Assembly (NCBI GenBank): GCA_021835845.1
Contig: JAKBJU010000010.1
Coordinates: forward strand, 21,217 to 85,216
DNA length: 64,000 nucleotides
Source of the DNA: Pseudomonadota bacterium
GTDB taxonomy: Bacteria; Pseudomonadota; Gammaproteobacteria; Burkholderiales; JABEVD01
Direction: 5' to 3'
Part shown: piece after piece, positions 34,806 to 44,008 of the stretch
Numbering within the stretch: position 1 is the first letter of the stretch
Layout of the letters: each line of letters starts with the position of its first letter
Made by a program: the position numbers and the translations under genes
Notes under the pieces: generated by a model
Databases searched by the model: none
The model's input: only the letters and a program-made list of their open reading frames with translations
What the model was told of the DNA's origin: nothing

Positions 34806-35586
34806 CCGAATTCTGCTCACCGGAGCGGGAAGCGGCATTGGCAGGAGCCTCGCGCTCAAGCTGGCCGGCAAGGGGGCGAGCCTTGCTCTGGTTGGCAGAA
34901 ACGAAGCCAGGCTGCAAGCGCTTGCTGGCGAAATCCGGGCAAATGGCGGCAAGTCTCATCCTGTCGTTTTCGACATTTCTCGCGCGGATGGACAGGAGGA
35001 AGTCGTCGACGAGGTTGTCCGGAATCTCGGCGGCATAGACATCCTGGTCAACAATGCGGGAGTCATGAGTTTTTGCGAGTTCTCGAGCCAGAATCCGCAA
35101 GACGTGGAACGTCTCGTCAAGACCAATGTCACGGGGCCGATGCTGCTCACTCGCGCAGTGCTGCCGCGTCTTCTGAGCCGCAACAGCGGAAAGATCGTCA
35201 ATGTGGGATCGACTTTCGGCGCCATCGGGTTCGGGCATTTTTCGGTCTATTCCGCGACCAAATTCGCGATGCGCGGGTTTTCGGAAGCGCTGAGGCGGGA
35301 GCTCGATCACACCCGCATTGGGGTGACCTATGTCGCGCCCAGAGCGACCAAGACTTCCCTCAATACCGATGCCGTGGTGGCGTTGAACCTGGAAACGGGA
35401 ATCGCCATGGACGAGCCGGAAGATGTTGCAGCGGCGATCGTCGCTGCAATCGAGAAGGATGTCAGGGAATGCCACATCGGCTGGCCGGAGAAATTTTTTG
35501 CGAGGCTCAACGGGCTGTTTCCGCACCTTGTCGACAACGCATTGAGAAGGAACAACGGCATTGCAAGGGGATTGTTGAAACGTTAA
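34789..35586 (+). CDS. Short-chain dehydrogenase/reductase
   Basis: LLTGAGSGIGR, NNAG, YSATKFA; start inside the upstream gene after GGGAGGGG. Confidence 0.93.
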   Translation: MELQGSRILLTGAGSGIGRSLALKLAGKGASLALVGRNEARLQALAGEIRANGGKSHPVVFDISRADGQEEVVDEVVRNLGGIDILVNNAGVMSFCEFSSQNPQDVERLVKTNVTGPMLLTRAVLPRLLSRNSGKIVNVGSTFGAIGFGHFSVYSATKFAMRGFSEALRRELDHTRIGVTYVAPRATKTSLNTDAVVALNLETGIAMDEPEDVAAAIVAAIEKDVRECHIGWPEKFFARLNGLFPHLVDNALRRNNGIARGLLKR

Positions 35587-35609
35587 CTTTGGATTGGGGA
35601 AGCAGCGAA

Positions 35610-36251
35610 ATGAAGCATCTGAAATTTGCATTTTTGTTTGCAGCGGCTGCTGCAGTGAATGCCCATGCGGACCAGGGGCTCGATGAGGCAATCGTGCGGT
35701 TGCAGCACGAATGGGCCATAGTCAATTACAAGACGCCAGAAGACAGGCGGGAATCGGCCTTCGAAACGCTCGCAGGAATGGCGCAGGATGTTTCGCAGCG
35801 GTACCCCCAAAATGCCGAGCCGCTGGTTTGGCAGGCGATCGTGCTGGCCTCCGAAGCCAAGGTGAAGGGCGGTTTCAGTGCGCTCGGGCTGGCCAAGGAT
35901 GCGAGGAATCTGCTGCTTGCCGCGGAAAAAATCAATCCCAATGCGTTGGATGGCTCCATTTACACCACCCTCGGCTCGCTTTATTATAAGGTGCCGGGCT
36001 GGCCGATCGGCTTCGGGGATCACAAGAAGGCCAGGGAATACCTGGAAAAGGCCTTGAAGATGAATCCGGGTGGAATAGATGCCAATTATTTCTACGGGGA
36101 TCTGATGCTGACCGACGGCAATTACGACGCCGCGATCAACTACCTCAAGAAGGCGATGGCGGCTCCTCCCAGACCGGGGCGCGAAGTGGCGGACGCCGGG
36201 CGCAGGGCGGAGATTCAGATCGATTTGAAGAAGGCGGAAGAAAGCAGATGA
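35610..36251 (+). CDS. Secreted/periplasmic TPR-containing protein
   Basis: Signal peptide MKHLKFAFLFAAAAAVNAHA; repeats ...AREYLEKALKMNPGGIDANYFYGDLMLTDGNYDAAINYLKKAM. Confidence 0.75.
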   Translation: MKHLKFAFLFAAAAAVNAHADQGLDEAIVRLQHEWAIVNYKTPEDRRESAFETLAGMAQDVSQRYPQNAEPLVWQAIVLASEAKVKGGFSALGLAKDARNLLLAAEKINPNALDGSIYTTLGSLYYKVPGWPIGFGDHKKAREYLEKALKMNPGGIDANYFYGDLMLTDGNYDAAINYLKKAMAAPPRPGREVADAGRRAEIQIDLKKAEESR

Positions 36252-36255
36252 TCCC

Positions 36256-36915
36256 ATGAGAATTCTCCTGGTCGAAGACGATGAGGCTTTGGGCGACGGC
36301 GTCAGGGTGGGCCTCGTCCAGGAGCGCTTCACAGTGGACTGGGTCAAGGACGGCAAGGAGGCGCTGTCTGCCCTGGAAACGGAAGATTACGGGCTGATGA
36401 TTCTGGATCTGGGCCTTCCCAGGCTTTCCGGAATAGATCTGCTGAAGCTGATCAGGAGCCGCGGAATGGCGCTTCCGGTGATCATTCTGACAGCTCGCGA
36501 CACGGTCGCCGACAGGATACTGGGACTCGATTGCGGTGCGGACGATTATGTCGTCAAGCCTTTCGACCTCGACGAGCTTGCGGCGCGAATCCGGGCGTTG
36601 ACGAGGCGGAAAATGGGCCGCGCCGAGCCCCTTCTGGTGCATGAGAACATCACCCTCGACCCCGCCGCGCACAAAGTGACGCTCGATGGCGAGGAAGTCG
36701 CTCTTTCCCCGAGGGAGTTCGCGGTGCTGCGGGAATTGCTGGAGAATTCAGGCATCGTGCTTTCCCGTGACCGTCTGGAACAAAGCCTGTACGGCTGGAA
36801 CGAGGAAGTCGAAAGCAATGCTCTCGAAGTGCATATCCACCATCTCAGAAGGAAGCTTGGCGCCAAGCTGATCAAGACCATCAGGGGCGTGGGTTATGTC
36901 ATCCAGAGGGATTGA
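36256..36915 (+). CDS. OmpR-family response regulator (QseB/PmrA-like)
   Basis: MRILLVEDDEALGDGVRVGL; DLGLPRLSGIDLL; winged-helix C-terminus LEVHIHHLRRKLG...IRGVGYVIQ. Confidence 0.94.
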   Translation: MRILLVEDDEALGDGVRVGLVQERFTVDWVKDGKEALSALETEDYGLMILDLGLPRLSGIDLLKLIRSRGMALPVIILTARDTVADRILGLDCGADDYVVKPFDLDELAARIRALTRRKMGRAEPLLVHENITLDPAAHKVTLDGEEVALSPREFAVLRELLENSGIVLSRDRLEQSLYGWNEEVESNALEVHIHHLRRKLGAKLIKTIRGVGYVIQRD

Positions 36916-36917
36916 GG

Positions 36918-38321
36918 GTGCCTGAAAGCTTTTCCGTTTCGGCCTGGCTGAAATGGGTCGATGCATTCCATCTCTCTTTCACCGGAAATTCGCTCAGGGG
37001 GCGGCTCCTCAGGCTGCTGCTTTCTTCCAGCGGATTGTTCCTGCTGATCGTCTCCCTGCTCGCCTACATCAATTCGCATCATGAGGCTGACGAGCTTTTC
37101 GATGCCCAGCTTGCGGAATCTGCCAGGGTGCTGCTGGATCAGGCGAGCACCGGGATTTCGGAGCGCCCGAGCGTCGTCTCCGACAGCGACCACCCCACGC
37201 TCGAATACGAAAGAAAGATCGCGTTCCAGATCAGGGACAGGGAAGGCAATCTTCTGCTGCGTTCTGCCACCACGCCCAGGCGCAGTCTTTCCGAGCATTC
37301 GGAAGGTTTCAGCAACAGCCTCATCGAAGGGAAAAAATGGCGGGTATTTTCCCACTGGAATAGAGACCATACCCTGCAGATACAGGTAGGACAACTGCAC
37401 GAGATTCGCAACGAATTGGCCGGCAAGATTGCGCTCAGCCTGCTCGTCCCTTTTCTGCTGGCGATTCCTCTGGTTGCCCCGTTGATCTGGTTCAGCATCG
37501 AGCGCGCACTGAAGCCGGTCAACTGGGTGTCCGACGAAGTGAAGCAGCGCGCCGTGGAAAACCTCAAACCCATCGTCATTACCGATGTTCCCGAGGAGGT
37601 GCGCCCCCTCATCGATTCGATCAATACCTTGCTTTCCAGGCTGGAGTATTCATTCGAGAACGAGCGACGCTTCACGGCAGATGCTGCGCATGAGCTGCGC
37701 ACTCCGCTCGCCGCACTCAAGACTCAGGCGCAGGTGGCCTTGCGGGCGAGCGAAACAGGACAGAGGAAGAAGGCGCTCGAACAGGTGATATCGGGTGTCG
37801 ACCGGGCAACTCATCTTGTGCAACAATTGCTGACAATGGCGCGGCTCGATCCCCAGTTTGCCAGGGTCGAGGATTCGAAGTTCGCTCTTCACAAGGTGAT
37901 TGTACGGGTACTGACCGATCTTGCCCCCGAGGCGCTGGCGAAGAAAATCGAGCTCACATTCGAAGAGGATTGCGGCGCGCTGGTGAAGGGCGATGCCGAA
38001 ATGGTCGGCATCCTGACGAGCAATCTGGTGAGAAATGCGATCCGGTATACTCCCGAGCATGGAGGCGTCGAAGTTCGCATCGGGGAGGATGATGATGCGG
38101 TCTGGCTGCATGTCATCGACGACGGGCCGGGCATCGATCCCGAAGAGAGGTCCCGCGTTTTCGAACGCTTTTACCGGACGCTCGGCAACAGGGTGAGCGG
38201 AAGCGGTCTGGGCTTATCCATCGTGAAGCGCATTGCCGATTTGCATCATGCGCGGGTGGAACTCGATTCGGGTGAAAATGGCAGGGGACTCTGGGTCAGG
38301 GTAAGATTCCCCAAACGCTGA
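36918..38321 (+). CDS. Sensor histidine kinase (QseC-like), start uncertain (GTG)
   Basis: DAAHELRTPLAALKTQ H-box; NLVRNAIRYTPEHGG; DDGPGIDPEERSRVFERFYR; GSGLGLSIVKRIADLH. Confidence 0.93.
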   Translation: MPESFSVSAWLKWVDAFHLSFTGNSLRGRLLRLLLSSSGLFLLIVSLLAYINSHHEADELFDAQLAESARVLLDQASTGISERPSVVSDSDHPTLEYERKIAFQIRDREGNLLLRSATTPRRSLSEHSEGFSNSLIEGKKWRVFSHWNRDHTLQIQVGQLHEIRNELAGKIALSLLVPFLLAIPLVAPLIWFSIERALKPVNWVSDEVKQRAVENLKPIVITDVPEEVRPLIDSINTLLSRLEYSFENERRFTADAAHELRTPLAALKTQAQVALRASETGQRKKALEQVISGVDRATHLVQQLLTMARLDPQFARVEDSKFALHKVIVRVLTDLAPEALAKKIELTFEEDCGALVKGDAEMVGILTSNLVRNAIRYTPEHGGVEVRIGEDDDAVWLHVIDDGPGIDPEERSRVFERFYRTLGNRVSGSGLGLSIVKRIADLHHARVELDSGENGRGLWVRVRFPKR

Positions 38322-38337
38322 TCGGAAAGGAGAAGGT

Positions 38338-39597
38338 TTGACGCTTTTGCCGGAAAATCTGGCCCTCGTGCTGGGTCTGTCCTTCTTCTTCGGACTTGCC
38401 TTCGAGGAGTTCTATGTCAGGAGCCCGAAAAAACGTCCGGGCGGAGTCAGAACGTTCCCCCTGCTCGCACTGTCCGGAGCAGGCCTTTATCTGCTGGAGC
38501 CGGTGCATGTCGCAGCATTTTGCATGGGGCTCCTGGTGCTGGGCGCGTGGCTGTATGCCTATTACCATGCGAGATGGAACGAAGGAGCGTCAGCCGTAGA
38601 GTCTGGAGGCGGGCTGATCATTCCGGTCAGCAATCTGATCGCCTACCTGCTGGGCCCGATTTCGCTGACCCAGCCGCACTGGGTCGCAGTTTCCTTTGCA
38701 GTCAGCGCGGTGCTGCTGCTGGGGGCGCGGGAAAGCCTGCATCGCCTCGCCCAGAAGCTGCCGGCAGAGGAAATCATGACCGGCGGGAAATTTCTCGTCC
38801 TGACGGGCATCATTCTTCCCCTGCTGCCGAATCATCCCGTCACGAATCTGAGCTCGATCACCCCCCATCAGGTGTGGCTTGCCGTGGTGGTGGTCTCCAC
38901 CCTGTCCTATGCCAGCTACATGATCCGGCGTTATATTTCCCCGGAAAAGGGACTGCTTGCGGCCTCGGTGCTGGGAGGGTTGTATTCATCCACTGCAACC
39001 ACGGTCGTCCTGGCGAAGCAGGGAAAGGAAGGCGCTTTTGCGAAGCCGGGAATTCTCTCGGGGATCGTGCTTGCCACTGCCCTGATGTATCTGAGGCTGG
39101 GTGTCGTGGTGGCGGTGTTCAATTTCCCCCTTGCGATGGCCCTGCTGCCCTATCTTCTGGGGCTCTTCATGCTGGGACTGCTCCTCGCCTGGGGCTGCAA
39201 CCGCAGAAAAGAGATGGGGGGGCAGGGAAGCGCGCTTGCCATGCAGGCAAATCCCCTGGAATTGAGCGCAGCGCTGCTCTTTGCCTTCCTGTTTGTGGCG
39301 ATTGCACTGGCTTCCACCTGGGTCAGCACGGAGTTCGGAAAAACCGGAATCTATTGGCTGGCAAGCGTTGTCGGGATCACCGACATCGATCCTTTCGTGC
39401 TGAGCCTTGCGCAGGGGGGAGCTGGCGGGCTGGGATTGCCGACCATGGAAGCCGCAATCCTGATCGCGGCTTCCTCAAACAATATCCTGAAGGCGGTTTA
39501 TGCCGCGATATTCCTCGGATTTCGCGAGAGTCTCGCCGCAACAGCCTCCCTCGTCCTGCTTTCTCTGGCAGGCGTCATTCTGGCGCTGCTGCCCTAG
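38338..39597 (+). CDS. DUF4010/MgtC-like multi-pass membrane protein
   Basis: Many TM helices; VRTFPLLALSGAGLYLLEP N-terminus typical of MgtC/DUF4010; probable TTG start after AAGGAG. Confidence 0.82.
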   Translation: MTLLPENLALVLGLSFFFGLAFEEFYVRSPKKRPGGVRTFPLLALSGAGLYLLEPVHVAAFCMGLLVLGAWLYAYYHARWNEGASAVESGGGLIIPVSNLIAYLLGPISLTQPHWVAVSFAVSAVLLLGARESLHRLAQKLPAEEIMTGGKFLVLTGIILPLLPNHPVTNLSSITPHQVWLAVVVVSTLSYASYMIRRYISPEKGLLAASVLGGLYSSTATTVVLAKQGKEGAFAKPGILSGIVLATALMYLRLGVVVAVFNFPLAMALLPYLLGLFMLGLLLAWGCNRRKEMGGQGSALAMQANPLELSAALLFAFLFVAIALASTWVSTEFGKTGIYWLASVVGITDIDPFVLSLAQGGAGGLGLPTMEAAILIAASSNNILKAVYAAIFLGFRESLAATASLVLLSLAGVILALLP

Positions 39598-39835
39598 GGA
39601 ACCACTGATTTATTTCCGCGCAGATCGCGTTGCTGAGAAAATCGATATGATCGCGCGGAGCGCGACAAGGCGAGCGCTCGATTTTTACGCAACCCGATTG
39701 GGACGAGGCTTTGCGGGTGATCTTTTTTGTTGCGCGGCTCTCGAATGGAATAACCATTCGACTTCGCCGCGCGCCTCGAATCTCATCTCGCAAAGTCGCG
39801 TCGCGACCGCGTGGGAATAAATCAGTGGTTCCCTA
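39595..39835. mobile_element. MITE-like non-autonomous element with 20-bp perfect terminal inverted repeats
   Basis: TAGGGAACCACTGATTTATT (39595-39614) and AATAAATCAGTGGTTCCCTA (39816-39835); no transposase inside; internal hairpin GCGCGGC..TCGAATGG-AATAA-CCATTCGA..GCCGCGC; CTAG/CTAA at the borders. Confidence 0.75.
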
Positions 39836-41902
39836 ACCCTGCTTCACTTCGAAGTGCTGCACCATGGCCTGCAGTTCCGCAGCCGTTTTGGTGAGCAGGA
39901 TGGACGCCTGCATCGCCTCTTCGCTGAGCTTGGTATTGTCCTCGACGAGGCTGGTGATGTGCTCCAGGCTTCTGGCGACTTCCTCGCTTGCCAGGGACTG
40001 TTCCTTCGAGGCGGTGGCAATGTGCTGCGCGCCTTCCGTCACCTGATTGCTCACCTCCAGGATTTGCTTCAGCCCTTCGGTGTTGGCATGACTGAGTTCG
40101 ATGTTCTTGCCGACTTCGGTAACCGCCTCATCCATTGAAGACACCACGGTCTGGGTGACCTGGTAGATGTTCTGGACCATTTCGCTTATATCTACCGTGC
40201 TCGATGTCGTCCTTTCGGCAAGTTTCCTGACTTCGTCGGCGACGACCGCAAAGCCCCTGCCCTGCTCTCCAGCCCTGGCAGCTTCGATGGCCGCATTCAG
40301 CGCGAGCAGGTTGGTCTGATCGGCGATTTCCTTGATGACCTTGGTGATGTCTCCGATCTTCTGTATCGCATCCTTGAGGTCGACAATGGTCTTGCTCGAA
40401 GACTGCACGGCTTCGACGACGCGGGTGGTGGCTGCAAGGCTCTCTTCCATCCTCCTGTTGTTGTCCTCGATGATCCTTTGCGAATCGACTGCTGCGGAAG
40501 CCGAATCGTTTGCTGCATTGGCGACTTCGGAAACGGACTGGCTGAGCTCTTCCATCGTGCTGGCAATTTTCTGCACATGATCCTGCTGGGCCTTGGAATG
40601 CTCGGCGACCTGGACCACTTGGGAATTGAGGCTGCTGCAGCGGTCCTCGATCAGGGAAGCTGCTAGCCCCATTTCATCTAGCATCACCTGAATATGCGCC
40701 TGCATGGTCTGAATCGCGCAAAGCAGGTCGCCCATTTCGTCGCGGCCAGAAATGTCGATGTCTGCGCCAAGATCGCCCTGAATGATTTTCTCGAACTGCC
40801 CCATCGCCTGGTTTATCGGACGCTTAACGAAAATATCCACACAGCGCCCGATGAAGAAGAAAAGGAAGATCTGGAGGATGATCTGGCCGACGGTCAGCTT
40901 GATCTGGATGTCGCGCAGCTGGGCGAAGTCTGAACTCAGATCGATCAGGATGTCGGAGGCACCGTTGACGCTTCCCACCTGGACCATGTGGCATTTGAGG
41001 CAGTCGGTATGGTGAAAGTTGTGGCTGACGATGTAGGGGGTGACCGCCCTGAAAATGGGAGCGCCTGAAGGATCCATCGTCAACGAATAAATGGGCTTCT
41101 TGGAATCGATGGCCTGCTTCTCGACGTCGTCCTTGACATGCTCCTCGGGCAGTCCCGGGCCGAACTGGTCGACCACCTGCTTGGCGCGCACGATCCGGGC
41201 CGACTTGATGCCGCCGCTCGATTCGAGCTTCTCGATCAGGAGCTTCCGGTTGTCCGGGTCGCTGATCGTGCCGGTTTCCATCAGCATGTTGAAGCTGTCT
41301 ATGGTTTCATTGGCGACCTGTTCCGCCTTTTCTTTGGCCGCAGACAGGGTCTTTTCCTTGAAATTGTGGGAAATCCAGAGCTGGGAGGAGAGCAGAACGG
41401 CAAGCAGCAGGCCCTGGATGACAATCTGGAGCTTGGTCTTGAGCTTCAGGTTCCTGAATTTGTATCTGTCGAATCTTGACCCGATCGCAGCGCCCGTTTC
41501 GTTGAGCTGCTTGTAGAGCGCATCGGCCCCCTCGATTTCCGCTCGGGTGGGGGCATTCCTCACCGACATGTAGCCGACTATCTGGTTGTTTTCCTTGATT
41601 GGAACCACCAGAGCCTTGACCCAGTAATGATCCCCGTTCTTGCAGCGGTTCTTGACGATGCCGCGCCAGGGCTTGCCATCCTTCAGCGTGTCCCAAAGCC
41701 ATTTGAAGGCCTGGGGCGGCATGTCCGGGTGGCGCACGACATTGTGATTCTTCCCGATGAGTTCTTCACGGGTGAATCCGCTTATCTCCACGAATGCGTC
41801 GTTGGCGTAGGTGGTGATGCCCTTCAGATCCGTTTTGGAGACAATGCGGGATTTTTCAGGGAACGGCCGTTCAATCTGGGTGACGGGGAAATTCTTTTTC
41901 AT
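39833..41902 (-). CDS. Methyl-accepting chemotaxis protein: PAS + TM + DUF3365/Tll0287-like domain with c-type heme motif + MCP signalling domain
   Basis: N-terminal PAS ([34 protein letters not shown]), [15 protein letters not shown] (CxxCH), [43 protein letters not shown]. Confidence 0.93.
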   Translation of the reverse strand: MKKNFPVTQIERPFPEKSRIVSKTDLKGITTYANDAFVEISGFTREELIGKNHNVVRHPDMPPQAFKWLWDTLKDGKPWRGIVKNRCKNGDHYWVKALVVPIKENNQIVGYMSVRNAPTRAEIEGADALYKQLNETGAAIGSRFDRYKFRNLKLKTKLQIVIQGLLLAVLLSSQLWISHNFKEKTLSAAKEKAEQVANETIDSFNMLMETGTISDPDNRKLLIEKLESSGGIKSARIVRAKQVVDQFGPGLPEEHVKDDVEKQAIDSKKPIYSLTMDPSGAPIFRAVTPYIVSHNFHHTDCLKCHMVQVGSVNGASDILIDLSSDFAQLRDIQIKLTVGQIILQIFLFFFIGRCVDIFVKRPINQAMGQFEKIIQGDLGADIDISGRDEMGDLLCAIQTMQAHIQVMLDEMGLAASLIEDRCSSLNSQVVQVAEHSKAQQDHVQKIASTMEELSQSVSEVANAANDSASAAVDSQRIIEDNNRRMEESLAATTRVVEAVQSSSKTIVDLKDAIQKIGDITKVIKEIADQTNLLALNAAIEAARAGEQGRGFAVVADEVRKLAERTTSSTVDISEMVQNIYQVTQTVVSSMDEAVTEVGKNIELSHANTEGLKQILEVSNQVTEGAQHIATASKEQSLASEEVARSLEHITSLVEDNTKLSEEAMQASILLTKTAAELQAMVQHFEVKQG

Positions 41903-41942
41903 GGGTCGACCTCCTGGGCCATGCCGTTGCTGTAATAATTTT

Positions 41943-41969
41943 TTATCGGAAAAAATCCCCGGTTCTTTA
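41943..41969 (-). promoter_or_regulatory. Sigma-28 (FliA)-type promoter for the chemoreceptor gene
   Basis: Minus strand reads TAAA-N15-TCCGATAA versus consensus TAAA-N15-GCCGATAA (one mismatch), about 40 bp before the start codon; AGGAGG RBS also present. Confidence 0.75.
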
Positions 41970-42062
41970 GGGGAAATTATCCTTGAAATATATTTTTAGC
42001 GATGATCCTGGGATAAAATCTGGAATTTGTCAAGAATGATTCCTAATAAAGAAAGTATGCGT

Positions 42063-43385
42063 ATGAAACCTGAACTTCTGCTTCCTGCCGGCAGTCTCGC
42101 GAAAATGCGCGCGGCATTTTCTTTCGGGGCGGATGCGGTCTATGCCGGACAGCCGAGATATTCCCTGAGAGCGAGAAACAACGAATTCGGAATCGACGAA
42201 CTTCGGAGAGGCATCCTGGAAGCCCGGGGTTCGGGCAGGAAATTCTATGTCGCGAGCAATCTGATGCCGCACAATGCCAAGGTCAAGACCTACCTGGCCG
42301 ACATGGCGGATGTGGTCGAAATGAAACCCGATGCGCTCATCATGGCTGATCCGGGACTCATCATGATGGTGAGGGAGAAATGGCCGGAAATGCCGGTCCA
42401 TCTTTCCGTTCAGGCCAATACGGTGAATTATGCTTCGGTCAGGTTCTGGGAGAAAATGGGGCTCTCCCGGGTCATTCTTTCGCGCGAATTGTCTCTGGAG
42501 GAGATCGCGGAAATCAGGCAGCTCTGCCCGGATATGCAGCTCGAAGTGTTCGTGCACGGCGCGCTTTGCATCGCCTATTCCGGGAGATGCCTGCTGTCCG
42601 GCTATTTCAACCATCGCGACCCCAACCAGGGAACCTGCACCAATTCCTGCAGATGGGACTATCGGGTCGAGCCCGCCCTCGATGACGAGGGCAGCGGGAT
42701 AAGGAAAATCGATTTCGATTTCGGGAAGGCGATGCAGGCCGATTGCGGGCAACAGGTGCGCCATCCCCTGGCAGATCAAGTCTATCTGATCGAGGAATCG
42801 AAACGCCCGGGAGAACTGATGCCGATCTTCGAAGACGAGCACGGCACCTATATCATGAATTCTAAGGACCTCCGGGCGGTCGAGCATGTGGGCAGGCTGG
42901 CCGAAATCGGCATCGATTCGCTAAAAGTGGAAGGGCGCACCAAGTCGCTCTATTATGTAGCGAGAACCGCTCAAATTTACAGGCGGGCCATAGACGATGC
43001 AATGGCAGGCAGACCGTTCGATCCATCCCTGCTCGCCGAGTTGGAAGGGCTGGCGAATCGCGGCTATACGGACGGATTCTACGAGCGCCACCATACGCAG
43101 GAATACCAGAATTACATGCGCGGGCATTCTGAATCTTCTCGCAGCCTCTATGTGGGGGACGTTTGCTGCATCGATTCCGGGATGGCGGAAATATCGGTCA
43201 AGAACCAGTTCCGGGTTGGCGACAGGCTCGAAATCATTCATCCCTCCGGTAACAGTGTGCTGGAACTGGAATGCATGCAGGATGTCCAAGGGAAGGCGAT
43301 CGAGGTGGCCCCGGGCAACGGGCATCGGGTCAAGATCCCGCTCGAACAGGGGCTGGAGAATGCGCTGGTTGCGAAGTTTCTGTGA
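42063..43385 (+). CDS. trhP: Peptidase U32 family, YegQ/TrhP-like tRNA hydroxylation protein
   Basis: MKPELLLPAGSLAKMRAAFSFGADAVYAGQPRYSLRARNNEF; EVFVHGALCIAYSGRCLLSGYFNHRDPNQGTCTNSCRW. Confidence 0.92.
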   Translation: MKPELLLPAGSLAKMRAAFSFGADAVYAGQPRYSLRARNNEFGIDELRRGILEARGSGRKFYVASNLMPHNAKVKTYLADMADVVEMKPDALIMADPGLIMMVREKWPEMPVHLSVQANTVNYASVRFWEKMGLSRVILSRELSLEEIAEIRQLCPDMQLEVFVHGALCIAYSGRCLLSGYFNHRDPNQGTCTNSCRWDYRVEPALDDEGSGIRKIDFDFGKAMQADCGQQVRHPLADQVYLIEESKRPGELMPIFEDEHGTYIMNSKDLRAVEHVGRLAEIGIDSLKVEGRTKSLYYVARTAQIYRRAIDDAMAGRPFDPSLLAELEGLANRGYTDGFYERHHTQEYQNYMRGHSESSRSLYVGDVCCIDSGMAEISVKNQFRVGDRLEIIHPSGNSVLELECMQDVQGKAIEVAPGNGHRVKIPLEQGLENALVAKFL

Positions 43386-43486
43386 GATTCACGAACAGGT
43401 AATAAAAAAGGATTACGCTAATAGGGTTATTCCTCGCGCTGGAAATTGTGCTAGGATGTTCATAAGACTTTCTTAATATATTGACC

Positions 43487-44008
43487 ATGTCCGAAGAAAA
43501 TACTATCAAAGACGGCGCGGATCTTTCGAGACGCGAATTCCTCGGGACGGTAACCGCGGGGGTTGCGGCGGCTGGAGTCGCTGCGGCGTGCGTGCCTTTC
43601 GTCAGCAGCATGAATCCCTCGTCGGACGTGCTTGCCAAGGCGACCACCGAAATCGACCTTTCAGGCATCGCTCCGGGAGAGGAAAAGACTTTTCCGTGGC
43701 AGGGTAAGCCGGTTTTCGTGGTGCACAGGACGCCGGAGGAGATTGCCGCCATGGCGGCTTCGAAAGGCGGCAAGGATCCGGAACCCGATGCCAAGCGCGT
43801 ACAGAAGCCGGAATGGCTGGTGGTGATAGGCATTTGCACCCATCTGGGCTGCGTGCCCAACAAGACCGAGAGCGGCTGGCTTTGTCCCTGCCACGGCAGT
43901 GTCTATGACAACAGCGGCAGGATCATTTCCGGGCCTGCGCCCAGGAATCTGGACTTGCCCCCCTACCATTTCGTAGCCGAAAACAAGATATTGATCGGAA
44001 AAGCGTGA
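43487..44008 (+). CDS. petA: Ubiquinol-cytochrome c reductase iron-sulfur subunit (Rieske)
   Basis: TAT-like N-terminus SRREFLGTVTAG; CTHLGC and CPCHGS cluster motifs. Confidence 0.97.
   Translation: MSEENTIKDGADLSRREFLGTVTAGVAAAGVAAACVPFVSSMNPSSDVLAKATTEIDLSGIAPGEEKTFPWQGKPVFVVHRTPEEIAAMAASKGGKDPEPDAKRVQKPEWLVVIGICTHLGCVPNKTESGWLCPCHGSVYDNSGRIISGPAPRNLDLPPYHFVAENKILIGKA

Noticed and set aside
39500-39820. 106-aa plus-strand ORF across the MITE
   Set aside because: Begins inside the DUF4010 gene in another frame and runs through the element; no recognisable product.
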